From Oscillospiraceae bacterium (GTDB lineage: Bacteria; Bacillota; Clostridia; Christensenellales; Aristaeellaceae): 20,528 nt of DNA. The stretch lies in NCBI GenBank assembly GCA_031266295.1, contig JAISBH010000261.1:1-20528 (forward strand), read 5' to 3'. Shown here piece after piece: positions 6,678 to 14,389 of the stretch (the first letter of the stretch is position 1; each line of letters opens with the position of its first letter). The notes below the pieces were generated by a model. That model worked only from the letters and a program-made list of their open reading frames with translations. It searched no databases and had not been told where the DNA came from. The position numbers and the translations under genes are program-made.

Positions 6678-8150
6678 TTAACCGAACGATTCCGGCTCTG
6701 GAATCAAGTAATCGAATTCACCGGGTTCATATTCACCTAAATGCTGTGAATCAAAAAAATCATCATATTGATGAACCGATTGAACTTCGCCAGTTTTGGC
6801 GTCGATGTAGACCGACCCACCCCAGGGGATATCGCCCTTCCGAGCCAAATCGTCCAAACGATACCGTTCCTCCGTTGGGTTGGGATTGATACGGTATCCG
6901 ATCCGCCATACTGGATTATCCGCATCATAAACCCGATACGAAACGGAAGGATTAACGTAGCAAGCGAGCGTTTCCTCGCTCCAGCCCAGCTGCTCCATCA
7001 CTGCGGCGTTGGCGATAGCGAGCGCTTCCTCTTGGGTAATGTCATCGGCTGTTGGCAAGGCATAGGGAATCTCCGCCAGCGGAAAGTATCGGCGTGTTTC
7101 ACCATTGGCTACAGCATCCTTCAAAGGTTGCGCCCATTCCCTTGCGAACAATGCGAACCCTTCGACGGTAAAGAGGTTTGTGTCCGGAACAACCACATCC
7201 GGGTTATTGCCCATCTTAATCGCGCGTTCTCTTCCCCATCGGCTAATATCCATCCATGCGGCAATCCGCTCGGCAATATCATTCGTCCAACCCTTCGGTG
7301 GATAGTGTTCATGTTGGGTCACAGTCCCATCATTAAGAACCCAAACCGCGTATTCGCCTTCCTCATCGATTTGGGAAATGCCTCCCGTAGGTATCAGTTC
7401 AATGGTAAAGGTGCGCGTCGCATCCACGCCAGGTTCAAATGTATCCTGTGAGAATTGAGTAATAAACCGCCATTCGTCGATGAATTCATCCGTCAGGCCA
7501 TACTGCTCCTTAAAGCAATCCCTCGCAATCACCAACGCTTCATCAAGAGAAATGTCGCCATCGCCCGGCACCACGGCTCCGCCGTATTCAGGCTTGTACA
7601 TTGAATAATACTTCACCATCATGTCGCTGGTAAACGCCCTCTGCTCCAGCGTCCAATACTCAAACGGACCCCATTCATAAGCGAGAATGTCGTTGAAGTC
7701 CAGTGCCCCTTGCCGCCCTTCGCCATAGTATCCGCTCACGAGTTGCTTGGCGGTCTCGGCTTTCACCTCGTCCGACACACTCGCGTCATGCAGCAGTGCG
7801 ACTTTTGCGGCGTCTAGCTCGATGCCGGCTTCCACCATCGCATCCACCAGCTTCACCAGGTTTTCAGTATCGGTGTCGAGAATGCCATTCTGAAAAACAC
7901 CCTTGGAGAAACTGACTTGCGCCGCTTTCTCATAGTACGCGTTATAGATGCTCACAGCCAGCGCAGTCACCGCGACAAGCGCGAGAGCGATGGCCAGCAC
8001 GAGCGCGAGCGACAACTTCTTTTTCATAGGTTTCCCTCCTTCTATCCTCATCCAAACCTCATTCTTGTTGCGCTGCGTGAAGCGCACCCGCGACAGGCCG
8101 GTATCGATGGCTTCGCGGATATACAGATCATCGTAGGGCAGCTTATTCAT
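6678..8150 (-). CDS. Membrane-anchored anti-sigma-like protein with PepSY-like repeats
   Basis: The protein has 490 residues: a charged cytoplasmic N-terminus of about 42 residues, one transmembrane helix (about 46-69, LALVLAIALALVAVTALAV), and some 420 residues outside. In the outer part two similar modules appear at about 199-278 (DISLDEALVIARDCFKEQYG) and 370-460 (DITQEEALAIANAAVMEQLG); each runs helix, strands and a WxxxY or G-E-V strand like PepSY domains. Its ATG overlaps the sigma-factor stop by 8 bases (ATGAATAA), so the two are translationally coupled and the protein is probably the sigma factor's regulator. No standard anti-sigma zinc motif is present. A strong internal site (AGGAGG before ATG at 8027, residue 42) could produce a form lacking the cytoplasmic part. 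Confidence 0.75.
   Translation of the reverse strand: MNKLPYDDLYIREAIDTGLSRVRFTQRNKNEVWMRIEGGKPMKKKLSLALVLAIALALVAVTALAVSIYNAYYEKAAQVSFSKGVFQNGILDTDTENLVKLVDAMVEAGIELDAAKVALLHDASVSDEVKAETAKQLVSGYYGEGRQGALDFNDILAYEWGPFEYWTLEQRAFTSDMMVKYYSMYKPEYGGAVVPGDGDISLDEALVIARDCFKEQYGLTDEFIDEWRFITQFSQDTFEPGVDATRTFTIELIPTGGISQIDEEGEYAVWVLNDGTVTQHEHYPPKGWTNDIAERIAAWMDISRWGRERAIKMGNNPDVVVPDTNLFTVEGFALFAREWAQPLKDAVANGETRRYFPLAEIPYALPTADDITQEEALAIANAAVMEQLGWSEETLACYVNPSVSYRVYDADNPVWRIGYRINPNPTEERYRLDDLARKGDIPWGGSVYIDAKTGEVQSVHQYDDFFDSQHLGEYEPGEFDYLIPEPESFG
8027..8041 (-). promoter_or_regulatory. Internal ribosome-binding site within the anti-sigma-like gene
   Basis: On the minus strand, GAAGGAGGGAAACCT lies directly before an in-frame ATG at 8027-8025 that opens MKKKLSLALVLAIALAL, a standard lipoprotein- or signal-peptide-like N-terminus. 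Spacing is ideal. It is a better start signal than that of the longer form, which relies on coupling to the sigma gene. Confidence 0.6.
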
Positions 8151-8664
8151 CGCTATACCTCCTGTCCAGATTCGCGCGCAGCATCTTGTGCGCGGCCTTC
8201 AGCCGACTGTAGACCGACGAGCGCGAGACGGACAGCGCCGCTGCAATCTCCTCCGCACCCATGCCCTGATAATAATGCAGCAAGACGACGACCCTGTACT
8301 TTTCAGGCAGCGACGACACCTCCGCCAGCAGGGACGCGTCATAGTCGTCGGATGCGGTCATGTCGACGACCTGGTCAAGCGGGACGCTCTTGGCGTGCCT
8401 GCGAAACCACGCGCCGCGCCGATAATCCTTGCATGTATTGATAGCAATGCGCGTCAGCCACGCTTTTTCGCCCTGTCCCTCAGTCGGAGGAGTACGGTCA
8501 AGCGCCTTATACGCCTTTACGAACGAATCCTGCGCGGCGTCCTCGGCGAGCGCTCGGTCTTTCAGATAAACACAGCACAGACGCAGCACTTGATCGCCAT
8601 AATCCTCCATAAGCCGCTCTATGATCAGCGCCTTATCGCCCATGGCGACACTCGCGGCAGTCAA
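8143..8664 (-). CDS. ECF-type RNA polymerase sigma factor (sigma-70 family)
   Basis: This 173-residue protein has the two-domain layout of extracytoplasmic-function sigma factors. Region 2 is at about residues 14-80 (EDYGDQVLRLCCVYLKDRALAEDAAQDSFVKAYK), and region 4 is at about 110-165 (LPEKYRVVVLLHYYQG, then the helix-turn-helix MGAEEIAAALSVSRSSVYSRL). It directs RNA polymerase to a small regulon, usually under control of the membrane protein encoded next to it, here overlapping by 8 bases. The start is a TTG at 8664, with a G-rich site (AAGGGGGTG) upstream; an ATG at 8643 is possible but has no clear site. The signal it answers and its target promoters are not evident. Confidence 0.9.
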   Translation of the reverse strand: MTAASVAMGDKALIIERLMEDYGDQVLRLCCVYLKDRALAEDAAQDSFVKAYKALDRTPPTEGQGEKAWLTRIAINTCKDYRRGAWFRRHAKSVPLDQVVDMTASDDYDASLLAEVSSLPEKYRVVVLLHYYQGMGAEEIAAALSVSRSSVYSRLKAAHKMLRANLDRRYSDE

Positions 8665-8685
8665 CCTCGAACACCCCCTTCACTT

Positions 8686-8714
8686 TATAAACGAAACAGC
8701 GCGGGATTTGTCCA
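8686..8714 (-). promoter_or_regulatory. Candidate promoter of the sigma operon
   Basis: On the minus strand TGGACA (8714-8709) and TTTATA (8691-8686) are 17 bases apart, a moderate vegetative match. The predicted transcript would start almost at the Shine-Dalgarno site, which weakens the case. It may instead be an autoregulated ECF promoter that I cannot recognise. Confidence 0.25.
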
Positions 8715-8730
8715 GCCTTTCGCAAAAAAA

Positions 8731-8766
8731 GCAAAAATAAAAGGGATGCGGTTCCCCGCGTCCCTT
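8731..8766 (-). terminator. Intrinsic terminator of tuf
   Basis: On the minus strand AAGGGACGCGG pairs with CCGCATCCCTT (one mismatch) around GGAA, followed by TTTATTTTT. It begins about 24 bases after the tuf stop and precedes the sigma operon on the same strand. Confidence 0.9.
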
Positions 8767-8789
8767 AGATAAACCAATCTTGACTAGCC

Positions 8790-10007
8790 TTAGTCCGGCA
8801 GAACCTTCGTGACGACGCCAGAGCCTACCGTGCGACCGCCTTCGCGGATAGCGAAGCGCAGACCTTCCTCAATGGCTATAGGCGTGATCAGCGAGCACTC
8901 CATGACTACGTTGTCGCCAGGCAGAACCATCTCGACGCCATCGGGCAGCTTGATGTTTCCCGTTACGTCCGTCGTGCGGAAGTAGAACTGCGGGCGATAC
9001 CCGTTGAAGAACGGGGTATGGCGGCCGCCCTCTTCCTTGGTCAGTACGTAAACCTGACCTAGATAATGTACGTGCGGATGGATCGTGCCGGGCTTGGCGA
9101 GCACCTGCCCGCGCTCGACCTCGTTGCGCTGGATGCCGCGAAGCAGCACGCCGATGTTGTCGCCGGCCTGAGCCTGATCCAGCAGCTTCTTGAACATTTC
9201 AACACCCGTGACGACCGTCGTGCGGCTCTTTTCCATAAGGCCGACGATCTCTACGGTATCGGATACCTTGACTACGCCGCGATCCACGCGACCGGTTGCG
9301 ACCGTGCCTCTGCCGGTGATGGAGAACACATCCTCAACGGACATCAGGAACGGCTTGTCGGTTTCGCGCTGCGGATCGGGTATGTAGGTATCGACAGCTT
9401 CCATCAGCTCGAATATGCACTTGCACTCCGGCGCGTTCTTTACGTCGTCTCCGCCGTTTACAACATAGTTCATCGCCTGGAGAGCGCTGCCGCGCACGAT
9501 CGGGATATCGTCGCCCGGGAACGAATAGGCGCTGAGCAGCTCGCGGATCTCCATCTCCACCAGCTCGAGCAGTTCCGGATCGTCCAGCAGGTCTACCTTG
9601 TTTAGGAACACGATGATATAGTTTACGCCTACCTGATGGGCAAGCAGGATATGCTCGCGCGTCTGGGGCATCGGGCCGTCGGGAGCGGCGACTACTAGAA
9701 TCGCGCCGTCCATCTGCGCCGCGCCGGTGATCATGTTCTTGACATAGTCGGCGTGGCCGGGGCAATCTACGTGCGCGTAGTGGCGCTTGTCGGTCTGATA
9801 TTCCACGTGCGCGGTATTGATCGTTATGCCGCGCGCCTTCTCTTCGGGGGCCTTGTCAATTTCGTCATAGCGCATAACCTGCGCGTTGCCGAACTTCGCC
9901 AGCACCATCGTGATAGCGGCGGTGAGCGTGGTCTTGCCGTGGTCGACGTGGCCGATCGTACCGATGTTTACGTGCGGCTTCGTCCGTTCGAACTTTTGCT
10001 TCGCCAT
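8790..10007 (-). CDS. tuf: Translation elongation factor Tu
   Basis: EF-Tu brings aminoacyl-tRNA to the ribosome as a GTP complex. The 405-residue protein is slightly longer than the usual 395-400. All GTPase motifs are intact: GHVDHGKT at 19-26, DCPGH at 81-85 with the catalytic H85, NKVD at 136-139, and GSAL for the fifth. Domains 2 and 3 follow with the usual RGTVATGRVDRG and FAIREGGRTVGSGVV. A strong AAGGAGG lies before the ATG. The gene is not in the common str operon (rpsL-rpsG-fusA-tuf). It follows a tRNA-Gly gene behind a near-consensus promoter and ends at an intrinsic terminator. About 240 bases of untranslated leader separate it from the tRNA. Confidence 0.98.
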   Translation of the reverse strand: MAKQKFERTKPHVNIGTIGHVDHGKTTLTAAITMVLAKFGNAQVMRYDEIDKAPEEKARGITINTAHVEYQTDKRHYAHVDCPGHADYVKNMITGAAQMDGAILVVAAPDGPMPQTREHILLAHQVGVNYIIVFLNKVDLLDDPELLELVEMEIRELLSAYSFPGDDIPIVRGSALQAMNYVVNGGDDVKNAPECKCIFELMEAVDTYIPDPQRETDKPFLMSVEDVFSITGRGTVATGRVDRGVVKVSDTVEIVGLMEKSRTTVVTGVEMFKKLLDQAQAGDNIGVLLRGIQRNEVERGQVLAKPGTIHPHVHYLGQVYVLTKEEGGRHTPFFNGYRPQFYFRTTDVTGNIKLPDGVEMVLPGDNVVMECSLITPIAIEEGLRFAIREGGRTVGSGVVTKVLPD

Positions 10008-10207
10008 GGGAATCTCCTCCTTACATTCTTGCGTCGATGCCGCACAGGCAGTCGATCGTCTTGTCGATGGATCAAGTTCCGCCCATTAAGGAGCGGATTC
10101 TCGCACTTCGCACCTGCGCATTCACACGTCTCTACATCCTCCACACCTTAGTATCCCGCTCCAAACCCCGTGGAGAGGCAGGGAAAGGGACATAAGTTGA
10201 GCGTAAC

Positions 10208-10226
10208 GAGATGCGCAACGCATCTC
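10208..10226. repeat. Hairpin between tRNA-Gly and tuf
   Basis: GAGATGCG (10208-10215) and CGCATCTC (10219-10226) form a perfect 8-bp stem with a 3-nt loop. No T-run follows on the minus strand, so read-through from the tRNA into tuf is likely. The stem may guide processing of the tRNA 3' side. Confidence 0.5.
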
Positions 10227-10246
10227 ACGAAGGCACGAATACGCCG

Positions 10247-10320
10247 TGGAGCGGGTGATGGGAATCGAACCCACATAACCAGCTTGGGAAGCTGGCACTC
10301 TACCACTGAGTTACACCCGC
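10247..10320 (-). tRNA. tRNA-Gly, anticodon CCC
   Basis: The minus strand folds into a complete cloverleaf. The acceptor is GCGGGTG/CACCCGC, the D arm ACTC...GAGT, the anticodon stem CCAGC/GCTGG around TTCCCAA (anticodon CCC, reading GGG), and the T arm GTGGG-TTCGATT-CCCAT. The discriminator is U73, as expected for glycine tRNAs, and CCA is encoded (10247-10249). It lies downstream of the TTGACA/TACAAT promoter and upstream of tuf. Confidence 0.97.
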
Positions 10321-10355
10321 GCGAACATGGAAACCCGGTTCATCAGGCATTCAAC

Positions 10356-10384
10356 ATTGTACGTTTGTTCGGGGGTTTTGTCAA
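10356..10384 (-). promoter_or_regulatory. Near-consensus sigma-A promoter for tRNA-Gly and tuf
   Basis: On the minus strand a perfect TTGACA (10384-10379), a 17-base spacer and TACAAT (10361-10356) place the start near 10349, about 29 bases before the tRNA 5' end. One mismatch to consensus in twelve positions makes this the strongest promoter seen in the window, as expected for EF-Tu. Confidence 0.9.
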
Positions 10385-10513
10385 GTGGTTTTGGCGCTCC
10401 ATGGGTAGTTTTTCCGAATGGTGCGTGAGTATGCGCGGCTTGAGGCCTGCCGCGCCTTAATATTGCGTAATTGCCTGAAGACATGAGTCGCGCTGGCAGG
10501 ACGGCGCGATTCG

Positions 10514-10534
10514 TGGTATACTATACACTATACT
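10514..10534 (+). promoter_or_regulatory. Candidate promoter/operator of the MNT/HEPN pair
   Basis: TGGTATACT at 10514-10522 fits an extended -10 box (TGn then TATACT), and a second TATACT lies at 10529-10534. No -35 is evident, which is tolerable for an extended -10. The segment contains GTATA-C-TATAC (10516-10526), an 11-bp palindrome, plus a third TATAC, so it could be an operator for autoregulation. It lies about 50-65 bases before mntA. Confidence 0.4.
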
Positions 10535-10582
10535 GAACCATGCGAGGCATTGTTTACGCCATCGTCAAGGAGGTGCGCCCGG

Positions 10583-10882
10583 ATGACCCACAGCATTGAC
10601 AGCATCCGCCGCCTGTGCGAACCTGTCGCGCGCCGGTACGGCGTAAAAAAGCTCGCGCTGTTTGGATCGTATGCCGCCAACAGGCAGCGTTCGGACAGCG
10701 ACGTCGATCTGTTGATGGATAAAGGCAGGATCATCGGACTGTGGGAGTACGCTGGTTTCGTCATGACGTTGGAGCAGGCGCTCGGCGCACACGTGGACGT
10801 TATTACGTATGACTCCGTTGGCGACGCGTTCATGGGTTCGCCCATCAACGACGAGGTAGTGCTTTATGAAGATAAGGGATAA
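10583..10882 (+). CDS. mntA: MNT-type nucleotidyltransferase antitoxin (MntA-like)
   Basis: This 99-residue minimal nucleotidyltransferase shows the exact GSx10DxD signature: G28-S29, then D40 and D42 (FGSYAANRQRSDSDVDLLMD). The third acidic residue is probably D72 in HVDVI. In studied type VII systems MntA transfers AMP to a tyrosine of the HEPN toxin and so silences it. The ATG at 10583 has AAGGAGG nine bases upstream. An in-frame start at 10550 is possible but lacks this site and would add residues unlike the family. The stop overlaps the HEPN start by 17 bases, the usual tight coupling of antitoxin and toxin. Confidence 0.9.
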   Translation: MTHSIDSIRRLCEPVARRYGVKKLALFGSYAANRQRSDSDVDLLMDKGRIIGLWEYAGFVMTLEQALGAHVDVITYDSVGDAFMGSPINDEVVLYEDKG

Positions 10883-11222
10883 GGTTGTCTTGCAGAAGAT
10901 CATTCGTTTTACCGACGAGATCGCGTATACATCCGAAGAGTATAGCTTAACGCTGGAAAAGCTCAGTACGATGATCACGCCGAAAAACGCCGTCGCCATG
11001 TGCGTGCTGCAAATCGGAGAACTGGCCGGTGTTTTGTCGGATGATGTGAAGCGGAAATACCCCGGCGTTCCATGGCGGTTGATGAGTGCTATGCGTAATA
11101 TCGCGGCGCATAATTATGGTGCCTTCGACCTGGAACTTCTTTGGGAGACGGCAACGCGTGACGTACCCACTCTGAAGGCGTACTGCAAACATATTCTGCT
11201 TGTTGAGCCTGTTGACGAGTGA
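10866..11222 (+). CDS. hepT: HEPN-domain ribonuclease toxin (HepT-like)
   Basis: This all-helical protein of 118 residues belongs to the DUF86/HepT type of HEPN domain. The catalytic RX4HXY motif is intact as RNIAAHNY (R77, H82, Y84). In the known pair the arginine and histidine cut RNA and the tyrosine is the AMP acceptor of MntA, so both toxicity and control look functional. GAGG lies about ten bases before the ATG, within the mntA coding end. ileS begins 44 bases downstream on the same strand. Toxicity and target have to be inferred from the family; some HEPN/MNT pairs have other roles. Confidence 0.9.
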   Translation: MKIRDKVVLQKIIRFTDEIAYTSEEYSLTLEKLSTMITPKNAVAMCVLQIGELAGVLSDDVKRKYPGVPWRLMSAMRNIAAHNYGAFDLELLWETATRDVPTLKAYCKHILLVEPVDE

Positions 11223-11266
11223 TATACTAGCCTATTATACCGCCCATGCAGGGAGGAGTATTCTTC

Positions 11267-14200
11267 ATGTTCAACCCCGTATCCACCGACCTTAACTTCC
11301 AAGCCCGCGAGAAGGACGTATCCGCGTTCTGGAGCGAGAGAGGCATATTCGCCAAGTACCTGCGGCTGCGCGATGGAGCGAAGCCGTTCACGTTCTATGA
11401 CGGTCCTCCGACAGCGAACGGTCGTCCGCACATCGGCCACGTCGAGACGCGCGCGTTCAAAGACCTGATCCCGCGCTACCGCACAATGAAGGGCTTTGAC
11501 GTGATGCGCAAGGCCGGCTGGGACACCCATGGCCTGCCCGTCGAACTGGAGGTGGAGAAGCACCTTCACCTGGACGGCAAGGATCAGATAGAGGCGTATG
11601 GCTTCGAGCCGTTCATAAAGGAATGCAAGCGGTCCGTTTGGAAGTACCTGAGCGAGTGGCGCGCTATGAGCGACACGGTTGCGTTCTGGGTGGACATGGA
11701 CGATCCGTACGTTACGTACGAGAATAATTATATCGAGTCAATATGGTGGTCGCTGAAGACCATCCACGACAAAGGCCTGCTCTACGAGGGCGCGAAGTCG
11801 GTGCCGTACTGCCCGCGCTGCGGCACCGCGCTTTCAAGCCACGAGGTTGCGCAGGGTTACAAGGCCGTGACGGATGCATCCGTCATGGTGCGGTTCAAGA
11901 CCGTTGACGATCCGGCGTTATCTATACTCGCCTGGACGACTACGCCGTGGACGCTGCCTAGCAACCTCGCGCTGTGCGTCGCGCCCAATGAGAGATACGC
12001 GACGGTATTATGGAAGGGCGAGCGGCTATTGATGGCCGAGGCCTTGCTTGAAAAGGTGCTCAAGGAGGATTACGCCGTCGAGCGCGTCCAGACCGGCAAA
12101 GAACTGGAGGGCATGCGTTACCTGCCTCTGTACGAAGCGGATGTGGATAAGAAGGCATGGTACGTCGTCTGCGACAATTACGTTACATTGGAGGACGGCA
12201 CCGGGGTCGTGCATATCGCCCCGTCGTTCGGTGAGGACGACGCGCGGGTGGGCCGCCTGTATAACTTGCCGCATCTGCAGCGCGTCGATCCTCGCGGTCG
12301 TATGACCGACGACACCCCGTTCGCCGGATTGTTCGTAAAAGAGGCCGACCCGAAGATCATCGACGATCTAAAGCAGCGCGCGCTGCTGTTCAGCGTGATA
12401 CCTTACAGCCATGACTACCCGTTCTGCTGGCGATGCGATACGCCCCTGCTGTACTACGCGCGCCCGACGTGGTTCATCCGAATGACCGCCGTGCGCGACA
12501 GTCTGATGCGCGCGAACCGTTCGGTCAATTGGCTGCCCGACAACATCAAAGAGGGCCGGATGGGCAATTTCATCGAGAATGTGATCGATTGGGGGCTGTC
12601 CCGCGAGCGTTACTGGGGGACCCCGCTGCCCATCTGGCGCTGTCCAAGCGGGCATATCCACGTGATCGGCTCCGTCGCCGAACTGCGCGAACTAGGCGCG
12701 ATCGATGGTCAGCCCGTCCCCGACGACATCGAGCTGCATCGCCCGTACATCGACGCGGTGACGATCACGTGCCCCGAGTGCGGCGCGGAATCCAGGCGTG
12801 TCAAGGAGGTTATCGATTGCTGGTATGACAGCGGGTCGATGCCGTTCGCGCAATGGCACTACCCTTTTGAAAACAAGGAATTGTTCGAGTCGCGCTTCCC
12901 GGCGGACTTCATCTGCGAGGCTGTCGATCAAACGCGAGGCTGGTTCTACACGCTGCTGGCCATATCTACGCTGCTGTTCGATCGATCGCCGTTTGATACC
13001 TGCCTGGTTCTCGGTCTCGTGCAGGATGAGCAGGGCCGCAAGATGTCAAAGCACGTGGGCAACGTGATCGCTCCCGAGGATATCCTTGGCGATCTGGGCG
13101 CGGACGCGGTGCGCTGGTACTTCTACGTAAACGGCGCACCGTGGCTGCCCAGCCGATTCTCCCGCGAGATGTGCGCCGAAACTCAACGCAAATTCATGGG
13201 CACGCTGTGGAACACGTACGCGTTCTTCATACTATACGCGAACGTCGATGGATACAAACCCGGCGCGCCGCTTGACCCATCCGCGCTGACCACGCTGGAT
13301 CTCTGGCTGATATCGCGCCTGAATGGGTTGGTTCAAAAAGTGGACGCCTGGCTGGATCAAACCCGCGTGACTGAGAGCGCGCGCGCCATCGCCGACTTTG
13401 TGGATGAATTGTCCAATTGGTATGTCCGCCGTAGCCGCGAACGCTTCTGGGCGAAGGGTATGCCGCAGGGCAAGGAGGCCGCGTTCGCGACGCTGCATAC
13501 GACTTTGGTTACGCTGGCGAAGCTGCTCGCGCCATTCACGCCGTTCCTGTCGGAGGCGCTGTATCAGAACCTGGTGAAATCGTGGGATGAATCCGCTCCG
13601 GAATCCGTCCACCTGTGCGACTATCCCGAGGCGGATGTTTCGCTGATCGACACGCGGCTGGAGACTGATATGGCCGCGCTGATCCATATTGTAGAGTTGG
13701 GCCGCGCGTGCCGCTCCTCCGCGAACATAAAGATTCGCCAGCCTGTCTCCGCCGTATTCGCGCAAGGATTGACCCTTCCGGACGACTTCGCCGCGCTGGC
13801 TATGGAGGAACTCAACGCTAAACGGATCGAATTCGTCAGCGATGCGCGCGCGTTCCTCAATTATCGCGTTAAGCCGCAATTGCGCACGCTTGGCCCGCGC
13901 TACGGCAAGCTGCTCGGCGCGATCCGACAGGCGCTGTCCGAGGCTGACGGCTTGACGGTCGTACAAACCCTCGATAGTGGCGAGCCTTTACGCATCGTCG
14001 TAAACGGCCAGGCGGTCGAACTCGCCCGTGAGGATCTGATCATCGAGCCTGCACGCGCCGAGGGTTACGCTGCGGAGTCCGACGGCGGCGTAACAGTCGC
14101 GTTGGATACGACGCTCACGCCTGAATTAATTGAAGAAGGCCTTGCGCGCGAACTGATCAGCAAGATCCAGCAGACGCGCAAAGACGCGGGATTCGACGTT

Positions 14201-14389
14201 ACCGACCGGATCGACGTCGCCGTCAAGACGACGCCAACGTTGGACGCCGCGATCTCGAACCGCCGCAATATGATACTCTCCTCGACGCTGGGCGTATCGC
14301 TTACTGACGATATCGACGTAGCCGGCATGGTTGTCCGCGACTGGGATATAAACGGGCAGCGCGCATCCGTGGCGATACGCCGTGCATAA
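11267..14389 (+). CDS. ileS: Isoleucyl-tRNA synthetase, class 2 (eukaryote-like) type
   Basis: IleS charges tRNA-Ile. The 1040-residue protein has the class I synthetase signatures PHIGH at 54-58 and KMSKH at 592-596. The CP1 editing domain carries AWTTTPWTLPSNLAL, a CPRCG zinc knuckle follows SVPY, and a second one is ITCPECGAE. The C-terminus (EEGLARELISKIQQTRKDAG, DVTDRIDV) is the DUF5915-type anticodon-binding extension of eukaryote-like IleRS2, and the C-terminal cysteine zinc finger of the classic bacterial form is missing. This type is generally less sensitive to mupirocin. An ATG at 11246 is in frame, but the GGGAGGAG lies before the ATG at 11267. Only 44 bases separate it from hepT, so no T-box leader fits. 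The stop overlaps the methyltransferase start. Confidence 0.96.
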   Translation: MFNPVSTDLNFQAREKDVSAFWSERGIFAKYLRLRDGAKPFTFYDGPPTANGRPHIGHVETRAFKDLIPRYRTMKGFDVMRKAGWDTHGLPVELEVEKHLHLDGKDQIEAYGFEPFIKECKRSVWKYLSEWRAMSDTVAFWVDMDDPYVTYENNYIESIWWSLKTIHDKGLLYEGAKSVPYCPRCGTALSSHEVAQGYKAVTDASVMVRFKTVDDPALSILAWTTTPWTLPSNLALCVAPNERYATVLWKGERLLMAEALLEKVLKEDYAVERVQTGKELEGMRYLPLYEADVDKKAWYVVCDNYVTLEDGTGVVHIAPSFGEDDARVGRLYNLPHLQRVDPRGRMTDDTPFAGLFVKEADPKIIDDLKQRALLFSVIPYSHDYPFCWRCDTPLLYYARPTWFIRMTAVRDSLMRANRSVNWLPDNIKEGRMGNFIENVIDWGLSRERYWGTPLPIWRCPSGHIHVIGSVAELRELGAIDGQPVPDDIELHRPYIDAVTITCPECGAESRRVKEVIDCWYDSGSMPFAQWHYPFENKELFESRFPADFICEAVDQTRGWFYTLLAISTLLFDRSPFDTCLVLGLVQDEQGRKMSKHVGNVIAPEDILGDLGADAVRWYFYVNGAPWLPSRFSREMCAETQRKFMGTLWNTYAFFILYANVDGYKPGAPLDPSALTTLDLWLISRLNGLVQKVDAWLDQTRVTESARAIADFVDELSNWYVRRSRERFWAKGMPQGKEAAFATLHTTLVTLAKLLAPFTPFLSEALYQNLVKSWDESAPESVHLCDYPEADVSLIDTRLETDMAALIHIVELGRACRSSANIKIRQPVSAVFAQGLTLPDDFAALAMEELNAKRIEFVSDARAFLNYRVKPQLRTLGPRYGKLLGAIRQALSEADGLTVVQTLDSGEPLRIVVNGQAVELAREDLIIEPARAEGYAAESDGGVTVALDTTLTPELIEEGLARELISKIQQTRKDAGFDVTDRIDVAVKTTPTLDAAISNRRNMILSSTLGVSLTDDIDVAGMVVRDWDINGQRASVAIRRA

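Noticed and set aside
10208..10226. Hairpin after tRNA-Gly as a terminator
   Set aside because: There is no T-tract on the minus strand after the stem, so it should not stop transcription into tuf.
10247..10582. Integration site of a mobile element at the tRNA gene
   Set aside because: No integrase and no repeated tRNA 3' end were found on either side; the MNT/HEPN pair alone does not indicate an element.
13232..13966. Long minus-strand open frame opposite ileS
   Set aside because: GC-rich codon use on the sense strand opens the antisense frame; no domain or ribosome-binding site supports it.
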